The position numbers and the translations under genes are program-made. The notes under the pieces are model-generated. The model was not told where the DNA came from, made no database searches, and saw nothing but the letters and a program-made list of their open reading frames with translations. From contig LVBO01000255.1 of NCBI GenBank assembly GCA_001604435.1, forward strand, positions 1 to 17,004: a stretch of 17,004 nt of DNA, read 5' to 3'. The stretch comes from Synergistales bacterium Syner_01. GTDB lineage: Bacteria; Synergistota; Synergistia; Synergistales; Aminobacteriaceae. Position 1 is the stretch's first letter. Every line of letters begins with the position of its first letter. This document shows positions 7,480-14,900 of this stretch, piece by piece.

Positions 7480-8429
7480 ACCGTCACCTTCTTCGCTTTG
7501 CGCGTCACATACTTCGATTTCAACCTGGGGTCGATATACACGTAGACAATATCCACGACAAGGTTGACGACGCTCGCGATGATCGCCGCGAACAGAACCG
7601 CCGCGATGACCATCGGCGTATCCTTCGCTCGTATGGCGTTGATCATGAGCTGTCCCAGTCCGGGAATCGCGAATACCTGCTCCACGACGATGGCCCCGCC
7701 GAGCGCGATTCCGAAGTTCACGCCGATGATGGTGACCACCGGAAGCAGCGCGTTTCTGAGGGCGTGCCCGAATATCACCCGGCTCTCCTTGGCGCCTTTC
7801 GCCCTCGCCGTCCTGATGTAGTCCTGACGGATGACTTCGAGCATGGTGGAACGGGTCATCCGGAGCAGCGACGCCATGGTGTGCGCCGACGTCGCGATGG
7901 CCGGAAGGATGAGATGGCGCCAGCTGTCGACGCCGAGCGAAGGAAGCAGGCGCAGTTTCAGCGAGAAGAGCAGGATGAGCATCATCGCGAACCAGAACGC
8001 CGGCATCGAAGTCAGCAGAAGAGACGCCCCCAGCGTGACGTTGTCGACGATGGTGTACTGCCTCACCGCCGACAGGACGCCTATGGGCAGCCCGAGAACG
8101 ATCGCTATCAGCGTGCTGGTCACGGCCAGATTGAGCGTGTAGGGGACGCGTGTCGCTATCTCCTGAAAAACGGGGATGTTCGTCCTGTAGGAGCGCCCGA
8201 AATCACCCCGAGCCGCGTCACCGACATACCGGGCGTACCGGACCAGGAACGGATCGTTGAGCCCCATCTCCTCCCGCAGCGCCTCGTACTGCTCCGGCCG
8301 GGCCCCTTCGCCGAGGATCATGATCGCCGGATCCCCCGGCGTCAGATTCATGATGCTGAAAATGAGGAACGTCACTCCCAGGATGACCGGGAAAATCATA
8401 AGAAGCCGTTTGACAATATACCTGAACAT
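7476..8429 (-). CDS. dppB: Dipeptide/oligopeptide-type ABC transporter permease, DppB-like
   Basis: A 317-residue inner-membrane permease that forms the channel with the DppC-like subunit. The N-terminal helix MFRYIVKRLLMIFPVILGVT is followed by NLTPGDPA (28-35) and the MGLNDPFLVRYARYV and GDFGRSY motifs usual in DppB/OppB. The EAA coupling loop is DYIRTARAKGAKESRVI, beginning near residue 203, and the protein ends in VYIDPRLKSKYV plus a basic tail. I chose the ATG at 8429 because AAGGAGGG sits six bases upstream; an in-frame GTG at 8447 would put that ribosome binding site inside the gene. It is separated from the binding-protein gene by 86 bases containing a strong hairpin. Confidence 0.93.
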   Translation of the reverse strand: MFRYIVKRLLMIFPVILGVTFLIFSIMNLTPGDPAIMILGEGARPEQYEALREEMGLNDPFLVRYARYVGDAARGDFGRSYRTNIPVFQEIATRVPYTLNLAVTSTLIAIVLGLPIGVLSAVRQYTIVDNVTLGASLLLTSMPAFWFAMMLILLFSLKLRLLPSLGVDSWRHLILPAIATSAHTMASLLRMTRSTMLEVIRQDYIRTARAKGAKESRVIFGHALRNALLPVVTIIGVNFGIALGGAIVVEQVFAIPGLGQLMINAIRAKDTPMVIAAVLFAAIIASVVNLVVDIVYVYIDPRLKSKYVTRKAKKVTV

Positions 8430-8453
8430 CGAGTACCCTCCTTGCACGGAGAC

Positions 8454-8484
8454 GGGCCGCGGAGAAGAGATCTCCCCGCGGCCC
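8454..8484 (-). other. GC-rich intercistronic hairpin between dppA and dppB
   Basis: A perfect 9-base-pair stem, GGGCCGCGG (8454-8462) with CCGCGGCCC (8476-8484), encloses a loop whose GAGA and TCTC can pair further. In the direction of the operon there is no T-run after it, so full termination is unlikely. Such stems between a binding-protein gene and its permease genes often protect the upstream message and keep binding protein in excess; that role here is inferred. On the plus strand a short TCTTTT follows, but no plus-strand gene needs a terminator there. Confidence 0.6.
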
Positions 8485-8515
8485 TGTCTTTTGGATGCCG
8501 GATCGCGGTTTCGTT

Positions 8516-10075
8516 TTATTCCTCGAAATACATGTCGTGGACTGTGTATCTGTAGACGGGGTGAGGATAGAAATTCTTCAGCTTCGCGTTGAAGAACATA
8601 TGAATCGTATCGGTGTAGATCGGGATGAGCGGAACGTCCTCTTTCAGAATCTCGAAGATCCGCCGGTAGAGCCGCAACCGCTCCTCGGCGTCGGGGCTCT
8701 TTCTGGCGCTTTCGATCAGACCGTCGACCTCGGGATTCGAATACCCGGAGTAATTGTTCCCGCCGCCGAGCATGCTGCTGTGGAATCTCCTGGTGAGCGG
8801 ACTGTCCGCGTCGCGCACCGTGGCGTTGATCATGCGCAAGCTGGCAACGAAATTCCTCTTTCCGCCGACGTCCTCGAGATAGGCCGCCCGCTCCATCTTA
8901 TCGAAGATAACGTTGATACCGATCTTCCGAAGCTGGTCCTGGACGACCTCGGCGGGCTTCATGTACGTCGCGCTCCCCTGCATGCTGAACACCACGTCGA
9001 AACCGTCGGGGTACCCCGCCTCGGCGAGCAGCGCCTTCGCCTTCGCGAGATCCTGAGGGTACCACTCGAAATCGTCGAGATACCCGAAAACGGATGTGGG
9101 AACCAGGCAGTTCGCCACTCGCGCGAACCCTTCCGCCCCGCCGATAACGATATCGTCTCTGTTGAGCGCGTAGGCCGCGGCCTGACGGATGCGCTTGTCG
9201 GAGAAGACGCCCTTCGCGACGTTGAACGTGATGTGATGCAGCCCCACACCGGGGCACTCCACCGAGGCGACGTTGTCGAGGCTTTCGAGGTATTCCTTGT
9301 CGGTGTTCGCGACGATGTAGTAGCAGTCGAGCGTGCCGTCTTCGAGGGCGATCGCGCCGGAGGAAGCGTCCGGAACGAGCTTGTAGGTCAAATTCTTGAT
9401 ATACGCGGGGCCGCCGTAGTGGTCGTCGAAACGTTCGAGAATAAGCGCGTCGCCGCTCCGCCACTCCTTCATCCTGTAGGCGCCCGTTCCGCAGGGATTC
9501 CGCGCGAAATCGACGCCCGCCGCCTTCGCCTCTTCCACGGCCCTCTTGCTGACGATGCCGTAGGTCATGTTGGTGAGAACGTCGAGTATCGGGCTATAGG
9601 CGTATTTCAGGACGCACTTCACGGTCAAGTCGTCCACTTTCTCGAAACGCGCTATGGCTTCGCTGATGCCGCTCGAATAGCTGGATTCAAGGGAACGTTG
9701 AAGAGAGAAGAAGACGTCGTCCGCGGTCATGACGTCGCCGTTGTGAAACTTAACGCCGCTTCTCAGATGGAAGGTGATCTCCGTGGCGTCGTCGTTGAAC
9801 TCCCAGCGTTCGGCGAGGCCGGGGACGAGCTTGGAATAGTCCTTCGGCTCCTCTTTGACGAGCGCGTCGTACATCTGGTACATCATCATGTGGGTGACGG
9901 TGTCCTTGCTCGTGGCGGGGTCGAGCGACGACGCCTCCGCGTTGACTCCCCACAGCAAAGAGTCCTTCGCGCTCTCGATCTTCCCGGCAGCCTCGGCGAT
10001 TCCGCCGAAAACTCCGGCGATGCCCGAGAGCGACAGGACGGCCAACAGTATCGCAAAACAAATGCCTCTTTTCAC
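8516..10075 (-). CDS. dppA: ABC transporter substrate-binding protein, family 5 (DppA/OppA-like)
   Basis: A 519-residue periplasmic solute-binding protein of the bacterial extracellular family 5, which delivers peptides, nickel chelates or other small ligands to DppBC-type permeases. An N-terminal Sec signal peptide is visible: MKRG, then a hydrophobic stretch (about residues 5-24) ending in an AEAA-type cleavage site near residues 27-30. There is no lipobox cysteine, so the protein is probably free in the periplasm, which suits a diderm cell. Family marks are SLDPATSKD near residue 50, ITFHLRSGVKFHNGDVMTADDVFFS at about 110-130, NPCGTGAYRM, and a C-terminal DVPLIPIYTD. The start is a GTG at 10075, chosen because AAGGAGGAG lies six bases upstream and the signal peptide begins there. 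It is the first gene of the eight-gene minus-strand cluster. The ligand cannot be told from sequence; peptides or acylated amino acids fit the C45 hydrolases downstream. Confidence 0.92.
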   Translation of the reverse strand: MKRGICFAILLAVLSLSGIAGVFGGIAEAAGKIESAKDSLLWGVNAEASSLDPATSKDTVTHMMMYQMYDALVKEEPKDYSKLVPGLAERWEFNDDATEITFHLRSGVKFHNGDVMTADDVFFSLQRSLESSYSSGISEAIARFEKVDDLTVKCVLKYAYSPILDVLTNMTYGIVSKRAVEEAKAAGVDFARNPCGTGAYRMKEWRSGDALILERFDDHYGGPAYIKNLTYKLVPDASSGAIALEDGTLDCYYIVANTDKEYLESLDNVASVECPGVGLHHITFNVAKGVFSDKRIRQAAAYALNRDDIVIGGAEGFARVANCLVPTSVFGYLDDFEWYPQDLAKAKALLAEAGYPDGFDVVFSMQGSATYMKPAEVVQDQLRKIGINVIFDKMERAAYLEDVGGKRNFVASLRMINATVRDADSPLTRRFHSSMLGGGNNYSGYSNPEVDGLIESARKSPDAEERLRLYRRIFEILKEDVPLIPIYTDTIHMFFNAKLKNFYPHPVYRYTVHDMYFEE

Positions 10076-10100
10076 AGTTTTCTCCTCCTTCGATTGTGTA

Positions 10101-10124
10101 TTTCGGGGGAACGGGCCCCCGAAA
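10101..10124 (-). other. Hairpin just upstream of the dppA ribosome binding site
   Basis: TTTCGGGGG (10101-10109) and CCCCCGAAA (10116-10124) form a perfect 9-base-pair stem with a 6-base loop. In the dppA message it ends about 11 bases before AAGGAGGAG. No T-run follows in either direction, so it is not an intrinsic terminator. It may stabilise the message or influence ribosome access. Confidence 0.55.
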
Positions 10125-10227
10125 AGAATCCGCGCCTCCGCTTTTCGCCGTTCGAACAGCTCGGAGCGGCCTCGGAACAAGTAATGGATGGTACAATCTA
10201 TCAAATACATCGCCACGAAGATCGAAG

Positions 10228-10253
10228 CCGTCGCAGGCGCTGCGGCATGACGG
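10228..10253 (-). other. Nested stem in the dppA leader
   Basis: An outer 5-base-pair stem CCGTC/GACGG (10228-10232 with 10249-10253) surrounds an inner stem-loop, CGCAG-GCG-CTGCG (10232-10244), that shares its edge base. It lies in the middle of the dppA leader. The pairing is seen in the sequence; whether it forms in the RNA or has a role is unknown. Confidence 0.35.
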
Positions 10254-10272
10254 GGGAGATTCATCATACCGA

Positions 10273-10291
10273 CGGGCGCAAAAATCGCCCG
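10273..10291 (-). other. Hairpin at the 5' end of the dppA leader
   Basis: CGGGCG (10273-10278) pairs with CGCCCG (10286-10291) around a 7-base A-rich loop. A further inverted repeat, ATACCG/CGGTAT (10266-10271 and 10305-10310), flanks it, although its outer arm overlaps the -10 region and so may be a DNA-level site. The stem would lie about 10-30 bases after the predicted transcription start. Confidence 0.4.
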
Positions 10292-10308
10292 AAGATTTCT
10301 TGAACGGT

Positions 10309-10336
10309 ATTTTACGCTTTGCCGCAAAAATGTAAA
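10309..10336 (-). promoter_or_regulatory. sigma70-type promoter of the transporter operon with operator-like palindrome
   Basis: Read on the minus strand, TTTACA (10331-10336, five of six to consensus) and TAAAAT (10309-10314, five of six) are spaced by 16 bases. Transcription would start near 10302, about 227 bases before the dppA GTG. The spacer contains TTTGC-C-GCAAA (10318-10328), a perfect inverted repeat that could be a LysR or repressor contact site. Confidence 0.55.
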
Positions 10337-10412
10337 ATTTGCTTATTCAATACCCCCCATAACGATCTTCAATGAAGCGGCGCGAAGAGCCGCGAGAAGG
10401 AGAGAAACATCC

Positions 10413-11354
10413 ATGCAACTCCGCAATATCGAATACGTTCTGAGCATCGCCGAGACGGGGAGTTTTTCGAAATCGGCCAAGAAGCTGTATATCAGCCAAC
10501 CGGCCCTCAGCCAGGTGATTCAGCGCCTGGAGGAAGAACTTGGCGCGAAACTTTTCGTCCGCAGAAGCAACGAGACGTCGCTTACACGGGCGGGAGAACT
10601 TTTCGTGGAGGACGCGAAAAAAATACTCGTGTTGAGCGAACAGATCAAGAAAAAGATGGCGGACGTACAGGATCTGCGGGAAGGACGCATCGTGCTCGGA
10701 ATCTCGCAGTACAACGGGCAGCTGTATTTCTCCAACATGCTGCTGCAATTCAAAAAACAGTACCCCAATATCAAGCTGAGCATCGTCGAGGACTTTTCAT
10801 CGGCGCTCGAACGCAGACTTGCGACGGGAAAACTCGACTTCGCCATCCTCACTGCCCCTTCGAACTCGGACGAGACGATGTTCGAACACCTGTTCTTCGA
10901 GGAAATTTTTCTTGCCGCGCCCTCCGCCCACCCCGTCGCGGAAAAAGCCCCGGCCGGGCCGGGACGGTTCGGCTCCGTCAAACTTTCCTGGTTCAAGGAC
11001 GACGAGTTCGTGCTGATGAAAAACGGGCACAGGTTCCGCGCCATCACGGACACGTTTTTCCGACAGGCCGGGTTCGAACCGAAAGTGGTCTTCGAGAGCA
11101 GAAGCAGCAACACCATACAATCGTTCATCACCGGAGGAGTGGGCGTCGGTTTTATCACGGCCACCCAGCAACGGAACACCCCGGCGAAATGGCGCTCGAC
11201 GTACTACCGCATGGAGGATGTCGACGCGAAGAGAGAACACGTCGTCGCATACAACAAGGACGGTTATGTGTCGTACGCGGCCAGGGCGTTCATAGAAACA
11301 GCGAAAGAGATCTGCAAACGTCAGTTCAACTACGCCGACGACATGACCACGTAG
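10413..11354 (+). CDS. LysR family transcriptional regulator
   Basis: A 313-residue LysR-type regulator, normal length for the family. The winged helix-turn-helix DNA-binding domain occupies about residues 1-60 (MQLRNIEYVLSIAETGSFSK, AAKKLYISQPALSQVIQRLE-type recognition helix, then LGAKLFVRR and LTRAGELF), followed by a linker helix and the ligand-sensing domain from about residue 90 (GRIVLGISQY, LSIVEDFSSALERRLATGKLDFAI, and GVGVGFI near residue 245). It starts at an ATG with AGAAGGAGAG upstream and is transcribed away from the eight-gene transporter operon, which is therefore its most likely target; the CGGC-domain gene downstream is on the same strand and may be co-transcribed. The co-inducer is unknown but might be the imported compound or its hydrolysis product. 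Confidence 0.93.
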   Translation: MQLRNIEYVLSIAETGSFSKSAKKLYISQPALSQVIQRLEEELGAKLFVRRSNETSLTRAGELFVEDAKKILVLSEQIKKKMADVQDLREGRIVLGISQYNGQLYFSNMLLQFKKQYPNIKLSIVEDFSSALERRLATGKLDFAILTAPSNSDETMFEHLFFEEIFLAAPSAHPVAEKAPAGPGRFGSVKLSWFKDDEFVLMKNGHRFRAITDTFFRQAGFEPKVVFESRSSNTIQSFITGGVGVGFITATQQRNTPAKWRSTYYRMEDVDAKREHVVAYNKDGYVSYAARAFIETAKEICKRQFNYADDMTT

Positions 11355-11400
11355 GACGGAAACGAACGGCCTTGCAAATCGGCGTGGGAGGTTTATAGTA

Positions 11401-11466
11401 ATGAGAACAGATATCAACAAGCAGGCCGCGAGGCCGCAATTTCGATTCGAGGAGGCGTTTTCATGA
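11401..11466 (+). CDS. Possible 21-residue leader peptide, coupled to the CGGC gene
   Basis: An ATG at 11401 preceded by GGGAGG (11 bases upstream) opens a 21-codon frame, MRTDINKQAARPQFRFEEAF then Ser, whose TGA stop overlaps the ATG of the next gene as ATGA. The Shine-Dalgarno sequence of the CGGC gene (GAGGAGGCG) lies inside this small frame. The arrangement would couple translation of the two. No similarity to a known peptide is recognised, and a chance frame remains possible. Confidence 0.4.
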   Translation: MRTDINKQAARPQFRFEEAFS

Positions 11467-11912
11467 GCAGCGATATCGTCCGGATAGGTATTTTCATCTG
11501 TAACCGCTACCACACGTGCGCGGGGGGGAAGTGCCTGCGCTCCTTGCGCAACAGGGAGGGCGCGTTCAGCATCTACAAGGAAGGAGAGGTGGAACTCGTC
11601 GGATACACCACCTGCGACGGCTGTCCCGGCGGCAACATCGAGTACGCCCCCGCCGAGATGAAGAAGAACGGCGCGACGGTCATCCACCTCGCCACGGGGA
11701 TGCTCGTGGGCTATCCGCCCTGTCCCCGGATCGACTACTTCCGCCGCTACATCGACACGGCCTTCGGTCTTCCGGTGATCGTGGGCACGCACCCGATCCC
11801 GGAAAAATACTTCACCATCCACGAGACGCTGGGGACGTGGAATTCAGCGATGTGGCAGGAGCTGATCGCCCCGACGCTCGCCACCCCGGAGATCCGCCTG
11901 GCGTACAACTAG
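11463..11912 (+). CDS. CGGC domain-containing protein
   Basis: A 149-residue cysteine-rich protein that I place in the CGGC-domain family (small proteins of anaerobic bacteria and archaea, proposed to bind metal; function not established). Conserved cysteines are Cys13, Cys19 and Cys24 in the N-terminal CNRYHTCAGGKC block, Cys51 and Cys54 in TTCDGCPGGN, and Cys87 in GYPPCPRID. This spacing is the family's core. The C-terminal third (IVGTHPIPEKYFTIHETLGT) also matches the family. There is no signal peptide or membrane segment, so it is cytoplasmic. It follows lysR by 108 bases with an overlapping small frame between, so it may belong to the same transcript; a terminator hairpin follows its stop codon at once. 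A redox or metal role is inference. Confidence 0.85.
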   Translation: MSSDIVRIGIFICNRYHTCAGGKCLRSLRNREGAFSIYKEGEVELVGYTTCDGCPGGNIEYAPAEMKKNGATVIHLATGMLVGYPPCPRIDYFRRYIDTAFGLPVIVGTHPIPEKYFTIHETLGTWNSAMWQELIAPTLATPEIRLAYN

Positions 11913-11929
11913 AGGATATAGATACGAAG

Positions 11930-11961
11930 AGGGGAGGCTCGCGCCTCCCCTGTGTGTTTTC
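11930..11961. terminator. Bidirectional terminator between the CGGC gene and the flagellin gene (repeat copy 1)
   Basis: AGGGGAGGC (11930-11938) and GCCTCCCCT (11943-11951) form a perfect 9-base-pair stem with the 4-base loop TCGC, followed on the plus strand by TGTGTGTTTT. This is a good intrinsic terminator for lysR-CGGC and also lies 24 bases beyond the flagellin stop codon, where the minus-strand tract is weaker. The same 32 bases recur exactly at 16914-16945. Confidence 0.85.
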
Positions 11962-11974
11962 TCCGACTGATAAA

Positions 11975-14900
11975 CTACTTCAGCAGCCGCAACACATTCT
12001 CCGGCAGCTGGTTCGCTTGGGAAAGCATCGACGTCCCCGCCTGCATCAGGATATTGAGGCGGGTGAAGTTCATCATCTCCTTGGCCATATCGAGGTCGCG
12101 GATACGGCTCTCCGAAGCCGAAAGATTCGAGGAGGCCACCGTCAGGTTGCTGACAGTGTGCTCAAGACGGTTCTGGTACGCCCCGAGGCGCGCGCGCTCG
12201 GCGGACACGCGGTTGATCGCCGCGTCGACCCGCGAGAGCGTCGACGACGCCATATCTCTCGTCTGAACTGAGGGAGGAGGAGGCACGAGCCCCAATCCCC
12301 TTGCGCTCATATCCCGTATCCTTATCGACAAATCCTCCCCCTGATTCGAGCCCGTCTGCAGGGTCAACGAGTCGGAAAGCAAATGAACATAACGTTCATA
12401 CGTACCCTTTACCATACCGATTTCAAACTGCCCAGTCCGATGATTGAATTGAACGCTACTCATTCCCGACATAGCGCCGAACTGTACTGCGGCCTCTCCG
12501 GGGAGGAGATCCCCGTTCTTTTCGCCGGATCTTACCGTCGCCGACGCGACCATCTTTCCGCTGTGAGCATCCGATGAAGAGATACTGTAGACATTCTCCT
12601 CCGATTTCTGAATGACCGTCAAATTCAGCGCCTCGATCACGCCGTCGTTTCCAATGAAGCGGTACTCCCCCTCTTTTCCTGCAAAGGCCGAACGAAGCAC
12701 GAACGTTCCGGGAACGGTTTGCAGAGAGCCTGCGTGACGTTCCCAATTGATCCAGTCCGCAAAGTGCGCCTTGTCATGCTGCGACATCATATGCCTCAGC
12801 GTATCGTCCGCCAGACTGTACAGCGATCTGTTCAGCGTCTCGATCAAATCCTTCATCTCCATCTCGCCGGAGAGAACGATTTGCGTTTCGTTTTCGCCTT
12901 GAAGAATCTGAACGACCGACGGAGGATCAAGGAAGAACCTTCCCGACGAGTCGTAAAAAGCCCCAATATCCTTCAGTTTGGTATAGTAGTGCGCTGGACG
13001 GGCGTCGAAGCCCTTTGCCTCCACCACGCCGAACACCGCGGCCTCTTTCACCGTACGCGGCGTCGCCGAATCCTGCTCGAAATCACCTCTCTCCGTACCG
13101 CCGTGATATTCCCCGGCAGATATGGTAAAGAGTCCGTCCTTAACATCATTGCTGCGAACATCCGTCCCGTTGGGAGTCATCGGCCTGCTGTCCACCTGGA
13201 AGAGACGCAGATCGAGCGTGTTTTCATCGAGAATCCCGTCGCGGAACCGCCATGTCAGCGGATATCCGGTCCCGAGCCCATCTCCGAAGAGATTCAGCTC
13301 GTCCCACGAACTGACGGTCTCTCCCGCTTCCCGCGCATCCGCCGAAAGCGTCAACACGAAGCGGTCGCCCACTGAGAAGTTGCTTGTATCCGCCCCCAGC
13401 TCAAGCAAATCGAAGGTGACCCCCGGAAACGGAGAAGCGGAATGCAGTCCCTCGAAGGCGTCTCCGCCAAAGAGCGTCACGTCGCTGTTCTCGCCGGGGT
13501 TCAGGTAATATTCCTCGTGCTCGGCATAGCGGTAGTTGCCGTTCCCGTCGTAGAGGTGCCCCTGAATTCTGAAGGCGACCGCTCCGCCGGGCGTTTTGAT
13601 CACGTCGAAGAGGAGCGAGCCGTTCCACTCCTGTTCCTCGTTGTACTGAATTTCTCGAACAAAATCCGAAACGCCCAAGGTTTCATTTCTCGTTTGCGCA
13701 AGCGCATCAAAGTAGTAACTCGACAACACCGCTGAAGCAACGGGCCTGCTCGCCCCTGTATAGTTCACTTCCGCCAGGATCCAGCGGCCTTCGTCGACCG
13801 GGCCTACAAAGGCGTCCGGATCCGTCGTGGTCCTGCGGAGTGGATTGCCTACGTCCTGAGGTGGCCGAAAGCCGACGGAATCTATTTCTATCTCAAACCC
13901 CCGCCGCTGAATCCCTAGATCTTCGTCCGCCCCATCGACAGGATGGACGAAGAGTCCCTGAAGTTCCAGTGTCGCGCCGCTCACCGCTCCGTCCAGGAAA
14001 CGGTATTCGGAAGAAGCTCCCATCCTGTTGTCGAAGAGAGGATGACCGGCGGTCTGAATGACGTCGGTACCCCAGGCAAAATTCGAAAGTCCGGTCCCGG
14101 CGACTCCTGTAGGCGTATTGTCGGGACTGGCATGCGCGGCGGCCGCCACGTTGACGACGAAGGCGTCGCCTATTGTCAGGGCTCCCCAGTTCATCACGAA
14201 GGAATCGAAATTCACCGTCCCGATGCCGCTTCCGCCAGGATCGGCGATCTCCAGTCGGACACCCGGCGTCACCGCCAGATCGTCCCTCTCGTATTCAAAG
14301 GCAGTTCCATCGTTCTCGTATCCTCTGACGATAACGTCGAAAATACGGTCGCCCAGAACGTCCGTGCCTCTGTAACGAAAAGCCAGATTGGCGTTGGTCT
14401 GCTCCTGCGGCCACACCCCGATATCGGAGAAATAACTGTCGGGCTCTCCGGCGTTGTTGAAGTAGGAAGAAGTCTGGGAACCGAAAAACGCCCGAGCCTC
14501 GTGGCTGTATGTAGGGTCGACGGAACGGAAGTTGTAGTCGACGGCGTTGGACGCGGACTGGAACGCGCCGTTGATCTGGAAACTATGGTATATGGTTTCC
14601 CTAGCTATTCTTGGATCGTAATAAACACCTCCCACCTGATACGACTCTAAGGCTCGGATCAGCTGTGGCAAGGCAATATCCCCCGCTCCGACTCCGAAAG
14701 ATGCGTCGTCGGGAATATTATTGAAGACATAATCTATCCTTGGATATATATAGAGAGCGTCTCCTGTCAGAGCAGGCTGTCCGCTCCTCTCCGATCCCTG
14801 AACTGCCGCCTGCGATCGAACGATATCGGCGCCTCCGAAGTGCGCAGGGGATGTGTACGTTGCAAAATCAAAACCGGAAGAATGACTCCACGGCCATGTC

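Larger units (their letters stand above)
10076..10412. promoter_or_regulatory. Divergent regulatory region between the transporter operon and lysR
   Basis: This 337-base gap holds no convincing gene. It contains the operon promoter near 10309-10336, a structured operon leader of about 227 bases with several hairpins, and the ribosome binding site of lysR (AGAAGGAGAG just before 10413). The AT-rich part (about 10292-10360) is where RNA polymerase and the LysR protein would be expected to bind. For the lysR side I can only point to a TAAAAT at 10333-10338 or TATTCA at 10344-10349, each with a poor -35 box, so its exact promoter is unresolved. Divergent placement is the usual arrangement for a LysR-type regulator controlling its neighbour. 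Confidence 0.65.

Noticed and set aside
8430..8447. A GTG start six codons upstream for dppB
   Set aside because: The AAGGAGGG ribosome binding site would then lie inside the coding region; the ATG at 8429 is correctly spaced from it.
10101..10124. The 9-base-pair stem as an intrinsic terminator
   Set aside because: No T-run follows it on either strand.
8495..10303. A 602-codon open frame on the plus strand opposite dppA
   Set aside because: It is the shadow of a high-GC gene: the minus frame encodes a clear family 5 binding protein with signal peptide, while the plus translation is rich in Arg, Val and Glu with no domain.
10076..10327. An 84-residue N-terminal extension of dppA
   Set aside because: It would bury the signal peptide and cover the promoter; the GTG at 10075 has the ribosome binding site and begins the signal sequence.
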